Assembly: GCA_038503035.1 (NCBI GenBank)
Contig: JAVSML010024350.1
Coordinates: forward strand, 309,556 to 373,555
Length of the DNA stretch: 64,000 nucleotides
Origin: Crocodylus rhombifer
Lineage: Eukaryota; Chordata; Crocodylia; Crocodylidae
Direction of reading: 5' to 3'
The notes under the pieces are model-generated. The model had not been told where the DNA came from and did no database searches. It was given only the letters and a program-made list of their open reading frames with translations. Shown piece by piece: positions 49,501 through 60,000 of the stretch (its first letter is position 1; each line of letters starts with the position of its first letter). The translations under genes were made by a program, and so were the position numbers.

Positions 49501-51659
49501 ATCCTGCTCTGCTGCGAACCTCATCAATGGAAAAGAATTTTTCATTCTTACAACGTCACCTTTATGTTTCAATGTCATTCCTAACCATAGAGTAATATCC
49601 AGTACCTTTTTCACCCATCAGGTCCCTGAAGAAAGGGGTAAGAGGCCGTCCAGAAGTCTCTTCTGAATGGGAGATAAGGCCATCCTTTACAGCTCTGTAG
49701 CCATTCAGTACAATTAGAGGTGTCTGTCCCATCCACACTGTGTAGATGTTTCCATAGATGTTGGTTAACTGGAGAGTAGATAAACATATGTTAGAAAAGC
49801 TGCAAAGCGATAAATGGGTATCTTAAAATTAATCTTTTTGGAGTTTTCTATAAGTGATACTTCCCACTGAATCTACAGGGCCACTTACTGACTCCTTTTA
49901 TGGCCTGCTTTGGCTGTGGAAGGCCAGTGTTACTCCACCTCATGGCATGTGGATACTAAGAATTGGAATCACTCCAAAAGAGGGAAATCCACCACAAAAA
50001 ATAACCAAAGACCTTCTGCGAACATATGCCTTATCTCTAACAGAAAGCGAAAAAAAGCCAGCTTGATCCCATTTCATATTTTTCTTTCATCTTCCTTTCA
50101 TTTAATGAGACTCTCTGAGTCTTTATACATGTGCTCTGGGAGGCGGGAGAGACAGGGGGTATTAATTAGAGTGCCTCCGAGAGCCGCTCTTAATTAAAGC
50201 GCCTGGAGCATCACGTGTATCAGCATCCCCATGCTGAAAAATGGTGGCGGGGGCGCTTTAACTAAAACTCGCCAGACAAGCTTTAGTTAAAGCACCTCGC
50301 CACCAATATTCAGTGCAGGGATGCTGATACACATGACACTGGAGCGCAGTAATTGGCATGCTCCAGTAGACTCGATTAATCAAGTCTGTTCTGACAATGC
50401 TGTAATTACAGCACGTCGAAGCAGCCTCAATGGATGTGTGTATGGGTGCCCAGCATGCGTTCTTGCTTTCCTTTTGGCCTCCGTGAAGGCAGAGAACTAT
50501 TTTTGAACTCTAGATTTTTTTCTTATTGTTTCCCCATAAATTTTGTCATCTTTCTCTTAATAGTCTTTTCCCAGGTCAGGCTTCTTTTTTCTCCTGAAAC
50601 AGAGCTGGAAGTAGATTTCTTACTTTTGTTACTTTTAAGCTGTTTTTCAAGTGCAGTCAGTAAAACAAGTTTATGATATTTCCAGTCCTATCTTAAACAT
50701 CATTTACTGAGCCATTCCAAAGTTTTATTATTGATAAACAGGAACAAGCCAGTTTTGGATGGACAGCTGGTTTGCTAATGGAGACCAGATTTCTCACAAG
50801 CAGGAGATATTCCAGTGGTATTGATTCCAGTGCCTCTGGCAAAGAAAGTTTTACCATGTATGCTATGTTGGATGAGTCTCTAACACAAAATACAGCAGGG
50901 AGTGAATCTGAACAATCAGTATAATAAATGTTTTTTATTATAATAAACTTCTTTTTTTAGAAGATGTCTGAGTCCTCCTGTATCTGTTAACCATTGTCAC
51001 TCATGGACAGGAAGAAATACCAGCGGAGCCACGACCACTCAACCTCTGGCAGAGCAAGATATTTGCTGTGGAAAAACTTTGGAAACAAACCTGGGGCCTG
51101 ATTCAAAATCCAGTGAAATCAAGTGGATAAACTCTCAGTGATTTCAGTGGTTTTGGACCAGCTCTTCACTGCTACTTACACATGGGGCATGCGAGGATGA
51201 AGTCTATAAATTACAAAAATACATATTTTGATGGTGTAACATGTTAAAGAAAGAAAAAGTAGTTAAAACCAAGAAGGAGAGTAGCAGTCTGTAATTCTTC
51301 TTTTTTTGAAAATAATTATTGCAGCAGTAGTGCTGCATCCTTGGGATGTTGGATTTGGGTAATAGTTAAGTTGGAGCGTACCCTGTGACTGATTAGCTGA
51401 TTTCTCTGCAGTTCTTATTGCAATCCAGCTGAACCCCTCTACTTCAGTCAGGCAAATCTCTACTTCAGATTTCTGCAAAAATAAATACCTTCGCAAGAGT
51501 CTCCCGCTGCAGTTTAAAATCCAGCAGCCACAAGTTTCCGATAATGGGGAGGGGAGTTGGTCCTGGAGGAAGCCATCTACATGCCCATTGCAACTTCAGA
51601 AACATCACGATCAGGAGCAAAACAACCAGAGCTATTGAAATCTCAAGTATCCCCCACAT
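37336..51659 (-). CDS. cytochrome P450, CYP2 family (9 exons, 490 aa)
   Basis: A microsomal heme monooxygenase that uses NADPH-P450 reductase to oxidise lipids or xenobiotics at the ER membrane. Exons in transcript order are: 51489-51659, 49606-49768, 48883-49032, 46282-46442, 43584-43760, 43200-43341, 42163-42350, 39806-39947 and 37336-37514. Eight of the nine match the classic CYP2 sizes (163, 150, 161, 177, 142, 188 and 142 nt internally). All junctions are GT-AG and in phase, 1473 nt with one stop. The protein has an N-terminal membrane helix, a PPGPTPLP hinge (31-38), the I-helix GGTETT (298-303), ExxR (355-358), PWKFNPNHF (405-413) and the heme loop [10 protein letters not shown] with Cys436. 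It is complete and probably functional. The subfamily is uncertain: CYP2J-like and CYP2AB-like are candidates. Confidence 0.94.
37640..38068 (+). mobile_element. CR1 LINE RT fragment in CYP2 intron 8
   Basis: The plus-strand frame reads [40 protein letters not shown]. After frameshifts it continues as [18 protein letters not shown] and [11 protein letters not shown]. This is the N-terminal part of the CR1 reverse transcriptase, opposite in orientation to the host gene. Confidence 0.88.
38069..38250. repeat. foldback element, copy 2 (partial)
   Basis: Abuts the CR1 fragment. It shares CATGTATCAGCATG, GCTGAAAAATGG, GGGGTGCTTTA and the terminal palindrome with the copies at 7877 and 50126, but most of one arm of the foldback is deleted. 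Its 34-bp palindrome at 38198-38231 is nearly perfect. Confidence 0.65.
38251..39805 (-). other. CYP2 intron 8, nothing recognised
   Basis: Intronic sequence between the foldback repeat and exon 8; no repeat family was recognised. Confidence 0.4.
39806..39947 (-). CDS. CYP2 exon 8
   Basis: Residues 385-431 plus one base: [41 protein letters not shown]. It carries the meander/PERF-type motif and the first half of the heme loop, split from Cys436 by the last intron as is usual in CYP2. 142 nt, acceptor tttacag, donor gtaatg. Confidence 0.95.
40561..41265 (-). mobile_element. CR1 LINE RT fragment in CYP2 intron 7
   Basis: The minus strand codes the middle of the CR1 reverse transcriptase: [28 protein letters not shown], then [20 protein letters not shown] and [15 protein letters not shown]. 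The catalytic FADD is changed to FTDD, and stops and shifts are present. The rest of intron 7 (39948-42162) shows nothing recognisable. Confidence 0.9.
42163..42350 (-). CDS. CYP2 exon 7 (ExxR)
   Basis: Residues 322-384: [57 protein letters not shown]. The K-helix ExxR is EILR. 188 nt, acceptor tttgcag, donor gtaaaa. Confidence 0.95.
43200..43341 (-). CDS. CYP2 exon 6 (I-helix)
   Basis: Residues 275-321 plus one base: [20 protein letters not shown], then [20 protein letters not shown]. The I-helix oxygen-activation motif is GGTETT, where most CYP2 enzymes have AGTETT. 142 nt, acceptor catgcag, donor gtgggt. Confidence 0.95.
43584..43760 (-). CDS. CYP2 exon 5
   Basis: Residues 216-274: [50 protein letters not shown]. 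This covers the F-G region and H-helix; [10 protein letters not shown] is a typical CYP2 signature. 177 nt, acceptor cctacag, donor gtaagt. Confidence 0.95.
43761..44519 (-). other. CYP2 intron 4, first part, unclassified
   Basis: Contains a GC-rich block (about 43890-44200) with GGCCCCATGGGCCAGATCC-type boxes reminiscent of a hAT MITE interior, but no termini were found. Confidence 0.35.
44520..44755. mobile_element. hAT-like MITE in CYP2 intron 4
   Basis: Begins CAGTGCGGGGCAACC and ends TTGGCCACCCCTG. Its interior repeats TGCTCTGCTTTCTTC and CTCTGCTCCCTGCTCTCTG units. It is the same family as 45726-46028 and the reversed copy at 31140. Confidence 0.65.
45726..46028. mobile_element. hAT-like MITE in CYP2 intron 4, second copy
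   Basis: Starts CAGGGGTCAACCTTCTGGG and ends TTGGCCCACCCCTG. Its interior of TGCTCTGCTTTCTGCTCCCTG-like units is shared with 44520-44755, which lies 1 kb away in the same orientation. A short GGCATGGCAC box near the left end is mirrored near the right. Confidence 0.7.
46282..46442 (-). CDS. CYP2 exon 4
   Basis: Residues 162-215: [38 protein letters not shown], ending QATIWGR. This is the D-E helix region with the family motif [12 protein letters not shown]. 161 nt, acceptor tcttcacag, donor gtgagc. Confidence 0.95.
46443..48882 (-). other. CYP2 intron 3, nothing recognised
   Basis: AT-rich intronic sequence; no mobile element or other gene was recognised. Confidence 0.45.
48883..49032 (-). 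CDS. CYP2 exon 3 (C-helix)
   Basis: Residues 112-161 plus one base. [20 protein letters not shown] is the C-helix, with the WKQQKRF heme-propionate-binding motif. Then [20 protein letters not shown] and LVEDIANEN. 150 nt, acceptor tccgcag, donor gtaaac. Confidence 0.95.
49033..49605 (-). other. CYP2 intron 2, nothing recognised
   Basis: Intronic sequence with a T-rich tract near 49465-49485; nothing else was seen. Confidence 0.5.
49606..49768 (-). CDS. CYP2 exon 2
   Basis: Residues 58-111 plus one base: [49 protein letters not shown]. This covers the A-helix, beta-1 sheet and B-helix region. The acceptor is ctctccag and the donor gtactg; 163 nt as usual for CYP2. An overlapping 61-codon frame on the same strand is only a shadow. 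Confidence 0.94.
50126..50442. repeat. foldback element, copy 3 (most complete) in CYP2 intron 1
   Basis: A 317-bp element starting TACATGTGCTCTGGG. Its centre (50199-50346) folds back on itself: GTGTATCAGCATCCC pairs with GGGATGCTGATACAC, and CGCTTTAACTAAA pairs with CTTTAGTTAAAGC, around a loop of about ten bases. Outside this lie GACTCGATTAATCAAGTC and GCTGTAATTACAGC, each a palindrome. No ORF is present. It is a non-autonomous element, and the mobilising enzyme is unknown. Confidence 0.75.
50443..51488 (-). other. CYP2 intron 1, remainder, nothing recognised
   Basis: No supported feature between the foldback repeat and exon 1. Confidence 0.4.
51489..51659 (-). CDS. CYP2 exon 1 (membrane anchor)
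   Basis: Residues 1-57, starting [20 protein letters not shown], a single hydrophobic anchor, then basic/aromatic residues and the proline-rich hinge [14 protein letters not shown]. The donor is gtattt after an AAG codon (phase 0). It is the first ATG of the frame and sits at the expected distance from the hinge. Confidence 0.93.
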
Positions 51660-52100
51660 CTCAATGATGCTGCTTTGTCACTTCTCTTTCTGGACATTGG
51701 CTCTATCTGAGCTCACTTTCAGCTGACTTCTAGTTCTTTGCTAAGAGCATTTGTCCTCTCCAGCCAGCCCTGCCTGCCTCCCTCCCTTCCTCTCTATCTC
51801 ACTCTCTCTCTCTTTCATACAGTATACAGACTAGCTAGCTGAGGCTTGTTTAGTAAACTTTGAAATATGGGACTTGCTTCAGTGAGCCAAACCACGCCTG
51901 TCTCTTCTCTGATCTCCTAGTGTGACCTGTCTCTCTCTGCAGTGAGAGACTCCTTTTTCCACCAGATCCTGGGCTAAATTTTAATGTTTTTTACACTGGT
52001 TACTATGGACCTCTCTGTTCCTAGCAGCTAACATTTTTGAAAAGCAGTGAAGAACAGTGTACTTTTCTGCAAAGCAATTTCTGTAATTACTGTGAGACTG
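51660..52100 (-). promoter_or_regulatory. presumed CYP2 promoter and 5' UTR region
   Basis: Sequence immediately upstream of the CYP2 ATG. It has a pyrimidine (plus strand) CT-rich tract at 51770-51815 and low CpG, consistent with a tissue-restricted P450 gene. No convincing TATA box or nuclear-receptor element was identified. Confidence 0.3.
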
Positions 52101-55100
52101 CCTATGGCAGGGAGCCAGTCCACAAGCTAATCATCCTGTTAGGATATGGTCTACTGTATAAGGTAAATGAGGAATTACTCTTAACAACAACAACAACAAA
52201 ATCATAGGAAAAGAGTGTGTAGACTTGTGGTATTATACCCAGAAGAGACCTTTTGTGTCATCTAATCTACTTCCTTGGATTTCATGGGGCTGAGTACCCC
52301 AAACCATTTCCCCTGTACAAATGAAAGACCTGCTACCAATGTAGGGCTGTAACCCAGAGATTAGGTTGATCAGACTGGCAGTGATTCTGGCAACTTTGCA
52401 AGCAGATGTTCCCATGGAGGTGGTTTAAATTACAACGATAAAAAATGACTAACGTGATAAAAAGTGGTGACAACATGGATCTTCAGACACGATTAAGCTA
52501 GTGAAATGGCAATTTTTGTCACATGGAAACAGGAAAAGTGCAGTGTGGACAACCGCCCATCCGTTTCTTTGGAACAGCATCCAGATCCCCAAATCATGGC
52601 TGTCGAATTTCCAAGCACTGCCACAGCCCAGTGAGTTGGTGGACTTCAGCTCCTAGCTGCCCCTACCAGTCCTTCCTTTTCCAACCTTCTCCTGACTTTC
52701 ACTGTGGATTTGCCACTTCCAGATGGCCCCCACACGCAGCCCTCCAGACCCTACAGGGAAAGAACCAGCCAAGATAACTTTCACAGCTCCCAAAGGGGCA
52801 GTGAGGAATGAAGTGTGTTATGAAAAAAAGAAAAACAAATTGAAGATGAAAAAAGTGCTGTTACACTCGAAGACAATTGGAAGGAAACCTGTAAACAGGA
52901 AGAGGAAGAAGCGATTCTGTCCAGGCCGTGGTCTGATGCCGAGTGTGCATTTTTTTCCAGGGTGCAGAGTGCTAGAGCAGTGCAAAGGTGCCGCTGTTTT
53001 TATAGCCTGTGATGGAAAAAGCACACAATCCAAATATTAACCCCTGCCCTCCACATTCCCCTGCCCCTGAACTCTCTCCACAGTAAAAATGTTTTCGGAG
53101 CCTAGTGTCCAGGGTGACCACCTGGCCCCATTGAAGCGGCAGGATTTTAACCTGTCCTTCCTGACCCGTTCCTGGAGGAGTGGCGAGATCCCTGTTCTCT
53201 TGGCTGAAGTGAAACTGCATGTGAACTGGCTGGGTCCATGTCCAAGCACCGAAGGAACTGGAGCGGGTTCTGGCTAAGGAGAAAAGGTTACAGCAGCTCA
53301 GTTGTGAGCTGCCTCGGGTGACCACATTAGCTAACAGACTTGGCATCGGCGACCTTTTTTGGGTTTTTTTGGCCACTAGTCAACACATGAAGGGCTTCCT
53401 AGAATTTCTTATCTGTGGTGTGTACATTGCTTTGCAGCTGGACCTCGGGTGCCATCTTTTCACTTAACCTGGATCTCCTATCTCAGTTTCTCTTCCTATA
53501 AGAGAAATAGCTGGCTGTCTTCATTTCCCTGTTGATGACCAGGTGAAGATTTGTGTATTAGCTTGAAACCCTTCACTTTGAGGAGCCCTTTTTCTTAATA
53601 TGTTGTTTTGACACGTTTAAAAGGCACAACATGCGTGGCATTTCTTCACCAAATGAAAGGTCTGTGTAGAATTGTACAAGTTTTACTAGTGCTGTCACAA
53701 TTCATTTGGGTGGGATTGGTTTATTTTGCTGGCTACCATGTTGGGATCCCTATTACTTCAACAGCTAAAGTTTTTGAATCAGATCACATTGTCTACCTGT
53801 TCTTGGCGCTAAGCTCTTGGATTCAGTAACTAATCAAAATTGGATCCACTAAAAACTCCATTAAACGAGTTAAACTCCAGGCAGCCATCTGAAAGTTACA
53901 GGTATTGTCACTCCTTTTGGTTGTGGATTGGTTTGCTTGGTTGGTTTGATTTGGGGTTTTTTTTTTGTTTTTGGGTTTGTTTTTGTTCAGTTTCTAAGTG
54001 AACATAGAGAAACTAGAGGGCTCAATGTTGCAACCTTTAATCTTGAGCAATATCCTATAAGATCCAATATCCTATCATCCTATAAGAATTTGATAGCTTC
54101 ATGTCAAACCTGTGGCTTGACTTTATGTTCTCTTGTGCAAACTCTGAAGTCCTGGCGGATCTCAGAGCTGCACAAGGTGTTTGTGTGTGTGCGCACGGGT
54201 ATATGGATGTTTGCCTTACAAGGTCTCTACTAATTTCAAGGTGAGCCGGGGAGTGTGGAGGAGGGAGGAATATTCTGCATGGGGCTCCATCTAACATACT
54301 GTGGTTGCGTCATGTAGTGTACATGAAACAGCCCCCCCCCCCCCCTCTGATTCTTTCTTTTGTCCTGGCGCTAGGCAGTCTCAGTTTTTCTCTGCTTACA
54401 TGTCTTATGCCACTGTTTTCGAAAGTGTTGGGCACATCACCCTTAGGGGGAGGGGTGGTACATGCAAATTGTGGCTAACGACACCCCCACTGATTGTAGG
54501 CAGCAATTGGCAGCGCTTGCCAATTCACTTGGCAGCTGATTCTTCTTACTAGGGGGAATTGGTAGTGGGGGCAGCAGTGGCTGAAGGGGGTAGAGGGGCA
54601 AGAGTTTCCAGCCCTGCTACAATGGGGCATAAACCCATACAGCCGAGGGAAAACTATCTTACCTGTATATAAAAAAGTGTCTGACTTGAAGAGCCTTCAG
54701 AAGGCATCCTGCAAAGGAAAAGAGTGTGTCAGTAAGCTTCCTTCTTGCAAATACTCTAAGAAGGAGAACCGGAGGAAGGAAAAATAAAGAGGAAAAAGGT
54801 GGCATGTAGGTTGATGATAAAAAAGATGGCTTTTCTAGTTAGCACAGTTTTTTAAAACTCTTTTTGGTTTGCATCTGGAGAGCTCAAAGAGCAGGCCAGT
54901 TTTTTTTAAATTAAATGCCATTTGCTTTTCTCATGGAGGTCTCATCAGTCTTTTCTTCCAGAAGGAAAGTGTGCATCCCAAGAGATGCACTTAAGCTACT
55001 GACCTCTTGGACAGAAAGCCATATATGCTCATGGTACTAGAATTTCTATGTAAAATTAGTCACAGCCCTTTTGAACCCTGAAAAATCTCCCCAGGGCTTT

Positions 55101-56149
55101 ATTGTGTTGTGTTGTGTTGTTCACATCCATGTTTAATTTGCAAATTTTCTCATGAATCTGGGTTTGACACTGTCAGTGGTATAGATGCAAACACAGTTGC
55201 CTGACATAATACTGTAGCCTAAATAAAGCATTTGAAATAGTACTGCTATTCCTTGGTTTTGGATCATGGTCATAGAATATGGTTGTATCTTCTAAAATAA
55301 GGGCACTGCAGTCAAGGCTCCATTCTAGTGAAGGGGAAGTCAGACAATCTGGATTTTTTCCCCAGCTATTCCCTGAATCATTGTGTGACCTTAAGCAGGT
55401 CATAAAACTTCTCTACACTCTACGGTTACCCATGTGGATGAGCAATTTGAGGAATAACCCATATCGGTAATGGAGATGACAAAAATCTAGAAGAGAGCAC
55501 CTTTCTGTTTGTATGCCAGGGCAGCCTTCAGTCTTTTTTGTCTCTGTCCATCAGAGGAGGTATGTTGCAGCCTTGGGCATGTCCTGGAATATGGAGGAAT
55601 GAGGAGGTGTGTGTATGTGCACATTGATGTAGACAGGTAGAAGGAGGCTATAATCTTTAAAGAGTGAAGAGATGAATGCAGGATGATAGATCTCTCTTAT
55701 CCCAATGTAACAACTTCATGATTTATGCCTCTTTGATATTAGATTGGATCATTTTAGAGTCTTTTTCCATGGTCTTCCAAAAACAGTGTATCCATCACCT
55801 GCAGGTAACTCAGAATGTGGGATGAGAAAAGGAGATGATTCCCACTTGTGCTGTATTTATGTTGCCAGTTGCCCATCTGGTCCCAGATCAAACTAAAAGT
55901 TTTTGGTTTTACATTGTAAGCCCATAGTGGGTGTAGCCCAGGTTGCAGAGACTTCTCTGGGTTTGTGCCTCCCTCTGAAACATCCTACCTTTTAAGACCT
56001 GTGAGCCTGATACTCTTGACCTGGGGCTTGAGCAGGAAGATAGTATCAATATCTCTGCCCCCATATCCAAGTGCTATAAAATGTCTTCTCTCTTTGGTTT
56101 TCAGTCCACCATGCTGGGTCTGGGGCTCAGGTCATATTCTCTTTGATCC
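52101..56149. other. intergenic, nothing recognised
   Basis: Several frames of 80-134 codons occur around 52500-53380 (Lys/Arg-rich plus-strand peptide at 52723-53040). None has motifs I recognise, and the frames overlap on both strands. Simple sequence includes an ACA run near 52184, a C run at 54331-54346 and GTGTT repeats near 55107. Confidence 0.4.
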
Positions 56150-57095
56150 TTCCAGTCAAGAGAAAGGGCCTGGGCAGGAACAGGAGCATCCTGCAGATCA
56201 GCACCTGGCAGCTTAGGAGGTGTCACCAGCAGAGATTTGACTTCTTCGACCATGGGATGCTATTCCAAGAAGAAGGATTGCTGGGAAGAGATGGGACACC
56301 TGACAAGGAGAGGGAAGAGCATCTTCACAGACAGGCTTGCTAACCTAGTGAGGAGGGCTTTAAGCTAGGTTCACCAGGGGATGGAGACCAAAGCCCTGAG
56401 GTAAGCGGGGAAGCAGGAGACCTGGAAGAAGAGCAAGAAGGAGGGGGCAACAGAGCGGGTGTTCTCATATTTCCTGAGAAATCAGGGCAATCAACTACTT
56501 ACCTCAGGTGTTTTGCACAAATGCACGGAGCCTGGGAAACATGCAGGAAGAACTGAAAGTCCTTGCACAGTCATGGAGCTATGATGTGATCAGAATAACA
56601 GAGACTTGGTGGGAGCCCGCATGACTGGAGCACTCTCATGCATGGGTGCAAACTGTTCAGGAAGGACAGGCAGGGCAGAAGAGGAGGAAGAGGAGTTGCT
56701 CTGAATGCAAAAGAGCCATATGATTACTCAAAGCTCCAGTGTAAAATTGGAGATAGGTCTGTTAAGGTTAGGGGGGAGAACAGCAAGGGTGTTGTTGTAG
56801 TGGGTGTCTGCTGTAGACCACCAGACCAGGAGGAAATGGTAGATGAGGCTTTTTTCAAACAGCTAGTGGAAGTTTCCTGATCACAAGCCCTGGTTTTCAT
56901 GGGGGACTTCAACTACCCTGACATCTGGGAGGGCGATACAGCAGTGCACAGGCAGTCCAGGAATTTTTTGCAGAGTGTTGGGGACAATATCTGGGTGCAA
57001 GTACTGGAGCAGCCAACTAGAGGCCATGCTCTTACTGACCTCTGGTGCTCACAAACAGGGATGAATTGATGGGGAACGTAGTAGTGGATGGCTTG
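56150..57095 (+). mobile_element. older CR1 LINE, 5' half
   Basis: Encodes the start of CR1 ORF2 with its endonuclease: VFCTNARSLGNMQEELKVLA, RITETWWEP, VVVVGVCCRPPDQEE, then FMGDFNYPDIWEG and QPTRGHALTDL, with frameshifts. It stops at GTAGTGGATGGCTTG and resumes at 61179 with GGCAGCAGTGACCATGATAT. The two parts join into the expected [15 protein letters not shown] reading. Confidence 0.85.
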
Positions 57096-60000
57096 TGTTC
57101 TCTTCCAAGTTGGTGGATCTCCTCCAGCGGGCTTTAAACTAGGCTCATCAGGCGAAGGGGAAGATGAGGGAGGATGAAGCCTTGGACTGCTAAACCAAGC
57201 AGCACCCACAAGTACAACCCAGCCTAGACTGACGAGCAGAACATATACACCGGTAAGCCACAGGGGCCAGGGCAATGCTGTGATTAGGGGGCCAGTGCAC
57301 ATCTCCACAGGAGGCCTCAAGTGCCTCTACACAAATGCTCTTAGTATGGGAAACAAGCAGGAGGAGCTTACCTTCCTGCTAGCTGACACCAACCCAGACA
57401 TAGTGGGGCTCACTGAAACGTGGTGGCACCCAACGCATGACTGGGCGGTGAACGTCAAGGGCTATAGGCTGTACAGGAGGGACAGGACAGGGAGGAAAGG
57501 TGGGGGTGTGGTACTGTACATCAAGGAGGAATACACATCCTCACCAGGTAGCACGGGGTCAGAGGAGGGCACACGGAAGTGATCTGGGTTAGAATTACAG
57601 GGCAGTCGCAGGGAAAGAGATTTAACGGTGGGGGTCGACTACAGACCCCCCAACCACGGGGAAGAGCCAGACCAGGAATTCTTAAGTCAGCTCACGGAGG
57701 TAGTTAGGTCAAAGGACGTGGTCAGTGTGGCGGGCCAGTAGGGGGCGCTCCTGCGTTGAGCTGCCCACCTCCCTGCGCCCGACCACCTGCCAGGCTCCGA
57801 ATGCCTCCCTCGGGGTGCCTTGTGCTCGGCCGACCCCTCTCCTGGAGCACACTCGCTAGCCTGGGGGTAACGTCGCCGCCACCACCCCAGGAAGGGACTG
57901 TCTCGGCCCTGTGTCCTCGGGGAAACACAGGCCTAATGTCCTATGGGTACTTGACCCAGTACAGGCACTTGGGGCACTTCCCCAAGTCCGGGGGCAAAAA
58001 GGAAAGTCTCCCTTAGTCCACAGACCTAAGGGGTCTCTTAGGCATAATTTAGACCCACCCCTCAATAAGTCTCCCACACTAGTCAAAAAGGAGAACTTTA
58101 TTGATTACAGGGGGTAGGGGAAACTAGGGTACAGGGTTGAGCAATATCTTAGAAATCCTAAAGAGCAAACAGTGTGGCTGAGGTAGCCTTTTGATTACGC
58201 ATCTGTGTTACTGCCAGCTAAATAGCTAATCAGATCTCAAGTAGCTTACTCACAAGCATCTTCCAGAGGCTGGTGAAATTCCCCTCTGTAAGCAGGTGGT
58301 TTCTAGCTTGTGAGTTTGGGGTGAGAGAGGCAACTTTAGATGGTAAAGCTTCTCTGTGTCCCCTGCATGGCTGCTGCTTCACCTCATGGCCGAAGAGAGA
58401 GAGCCTCCTTCCCCGCACCGACTTATATAGCCCCTGTGACCTCATTCACCTGGTCCAGTGGAGGTCAGCCCCAGTTGGCTGTCAGCCAACCAATTTGTAA
58501 TACATCACCTGTCACCGGGCAGATTCCAGCCCCCCAGGTCCATGCCCCTCACCCAGGTGGCTGATGCAAGTCCCATGGGCAGGGGGAGCAGGTGTCCCCC
58601 TCCCTCAGGACTGCAGCCAGCTCAGGTTACCTAAAGAGACAGGCTGAGGTGTGACTCCTGTGCTGGCCCCTCTAATCACGTTGTCACAGGGCAGAGATTT
58701 AGGGAAGAAACCAAGGTGGCTTTCTGCCACAGTCATCATGGGTGACCTGAACTTTCCAGACATCTCCTGGGAAGAGCAGTCAGCCAGGTCTGACCGCTCA
58801 CGTCGGTTCTTGGCCAGAGTGCAGGACCTTCGTCGAACCCAGGAGGTGCACAGCCCCGCCAGGGGAGATGCCTTGTTGGACCTGGTGCTGGCCACGGGTG
58901 ACGACCTGGTGCGGGGGCTGCGGGGGCTCGACCCCCTGGGCGACAGCGATCATCACCTGCTGGGATTCACCATCCAGCGCAAGGTGGCAAAGGCCTGCAG
59001 CCAGGCAGCAGCCCTAGGTTTCAGGAGGGTGGACTTCAATGAGCTAAGGGGAATAGTTGGGGAAGCACTGAGGTCCCTGAGGGGAGGGGAGCCAAGTGTC
59101 CAAGGATAGTGGTCGCTACTTAAGGAGACGATCCTCCAAGCCCAAAGGGAGGTCATCCCAACAGGGATCAAAAGGAGCAGGAGGGTGCAAAAGCCCCCAT
59201 GGCTCACCAAAAGCATCCGGGAATGTCTCCTAGCAAAAAGGGAGGCACACACCCGATGGAAAGGAGGGGACATCCCCAGGGACTGTACTGTGGTTGCTCG
59301 GGGATGCAAGGGGGGTCAGGAAGGCCAAGGCGGAGATGGGACTGGGACTAGCTTCCCGGATCAAGGACAACAAGAAGTCCTTTTTTAAATACACAGGGGG
59401 CAAAAAGAAGGTACCAGGTAACGTGGAGCCCCTGCAAGACACGCTAGGAAATTTGGTCGTCACACCAGACGAAAAAAATAACCTATTTAATGATTTCTTT
59501 GCCTCCATTTTCCTGAGCAGGGACTGGATCAACTCCCCACCGGGCCCCCCTCAGGCCCCAGGGGAGGCGCACCCAGGCCAGGGGTCAGGGCGGATCTAGT
59601 CAGGAAACGTCTGGAGGGACTGGGTGTACTTAAATCAGCGGGTCCAGACGATCTCCACCCCCGAGTGCTGAGGGAACTGGCTGTGGTCATTGCGGGACTC
59701 CTGGCACAGCTGTACGAGCACTCGTGGTGCTCTGGTGTGGTGCCAGAGGACTGGAAAAGGGCCAATTGGTTCCCATCTTCAAAGAGGGGAGGAAGGAAGA
59801 CCTGGGGAACTATAGGCGAGTTAGTCTTAGCTCGATCCTGGGCAGGCTTTTTGAGAGAATTATCCTGGTGCATGTCCACTAGGGTCCAGGGGGGAGATTA
59901 TGCTCAGGGCAACCAACACAGGTTTATTAGCAGCAGGTCCTGTCAGACCAACCTGGTGGCCTTCTATGACCAGGTCACCAAATCCTTAGACACGGGTAGC

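Noticed and set aside
52523..53376. Possible gene in the 52.5-53.4 kb frames
   Set aside because: Frames on both strands overlap, no splice pattern or motif links them, and the Lys/Arg-rich peptide looks like A-rich sequence translated.
57756..58564. Frames of 67-86 codons within the LTR block
   Set aside because: They fall inside the solo LTR, which is non-coding; the peptides reflect GC-rich sequence.
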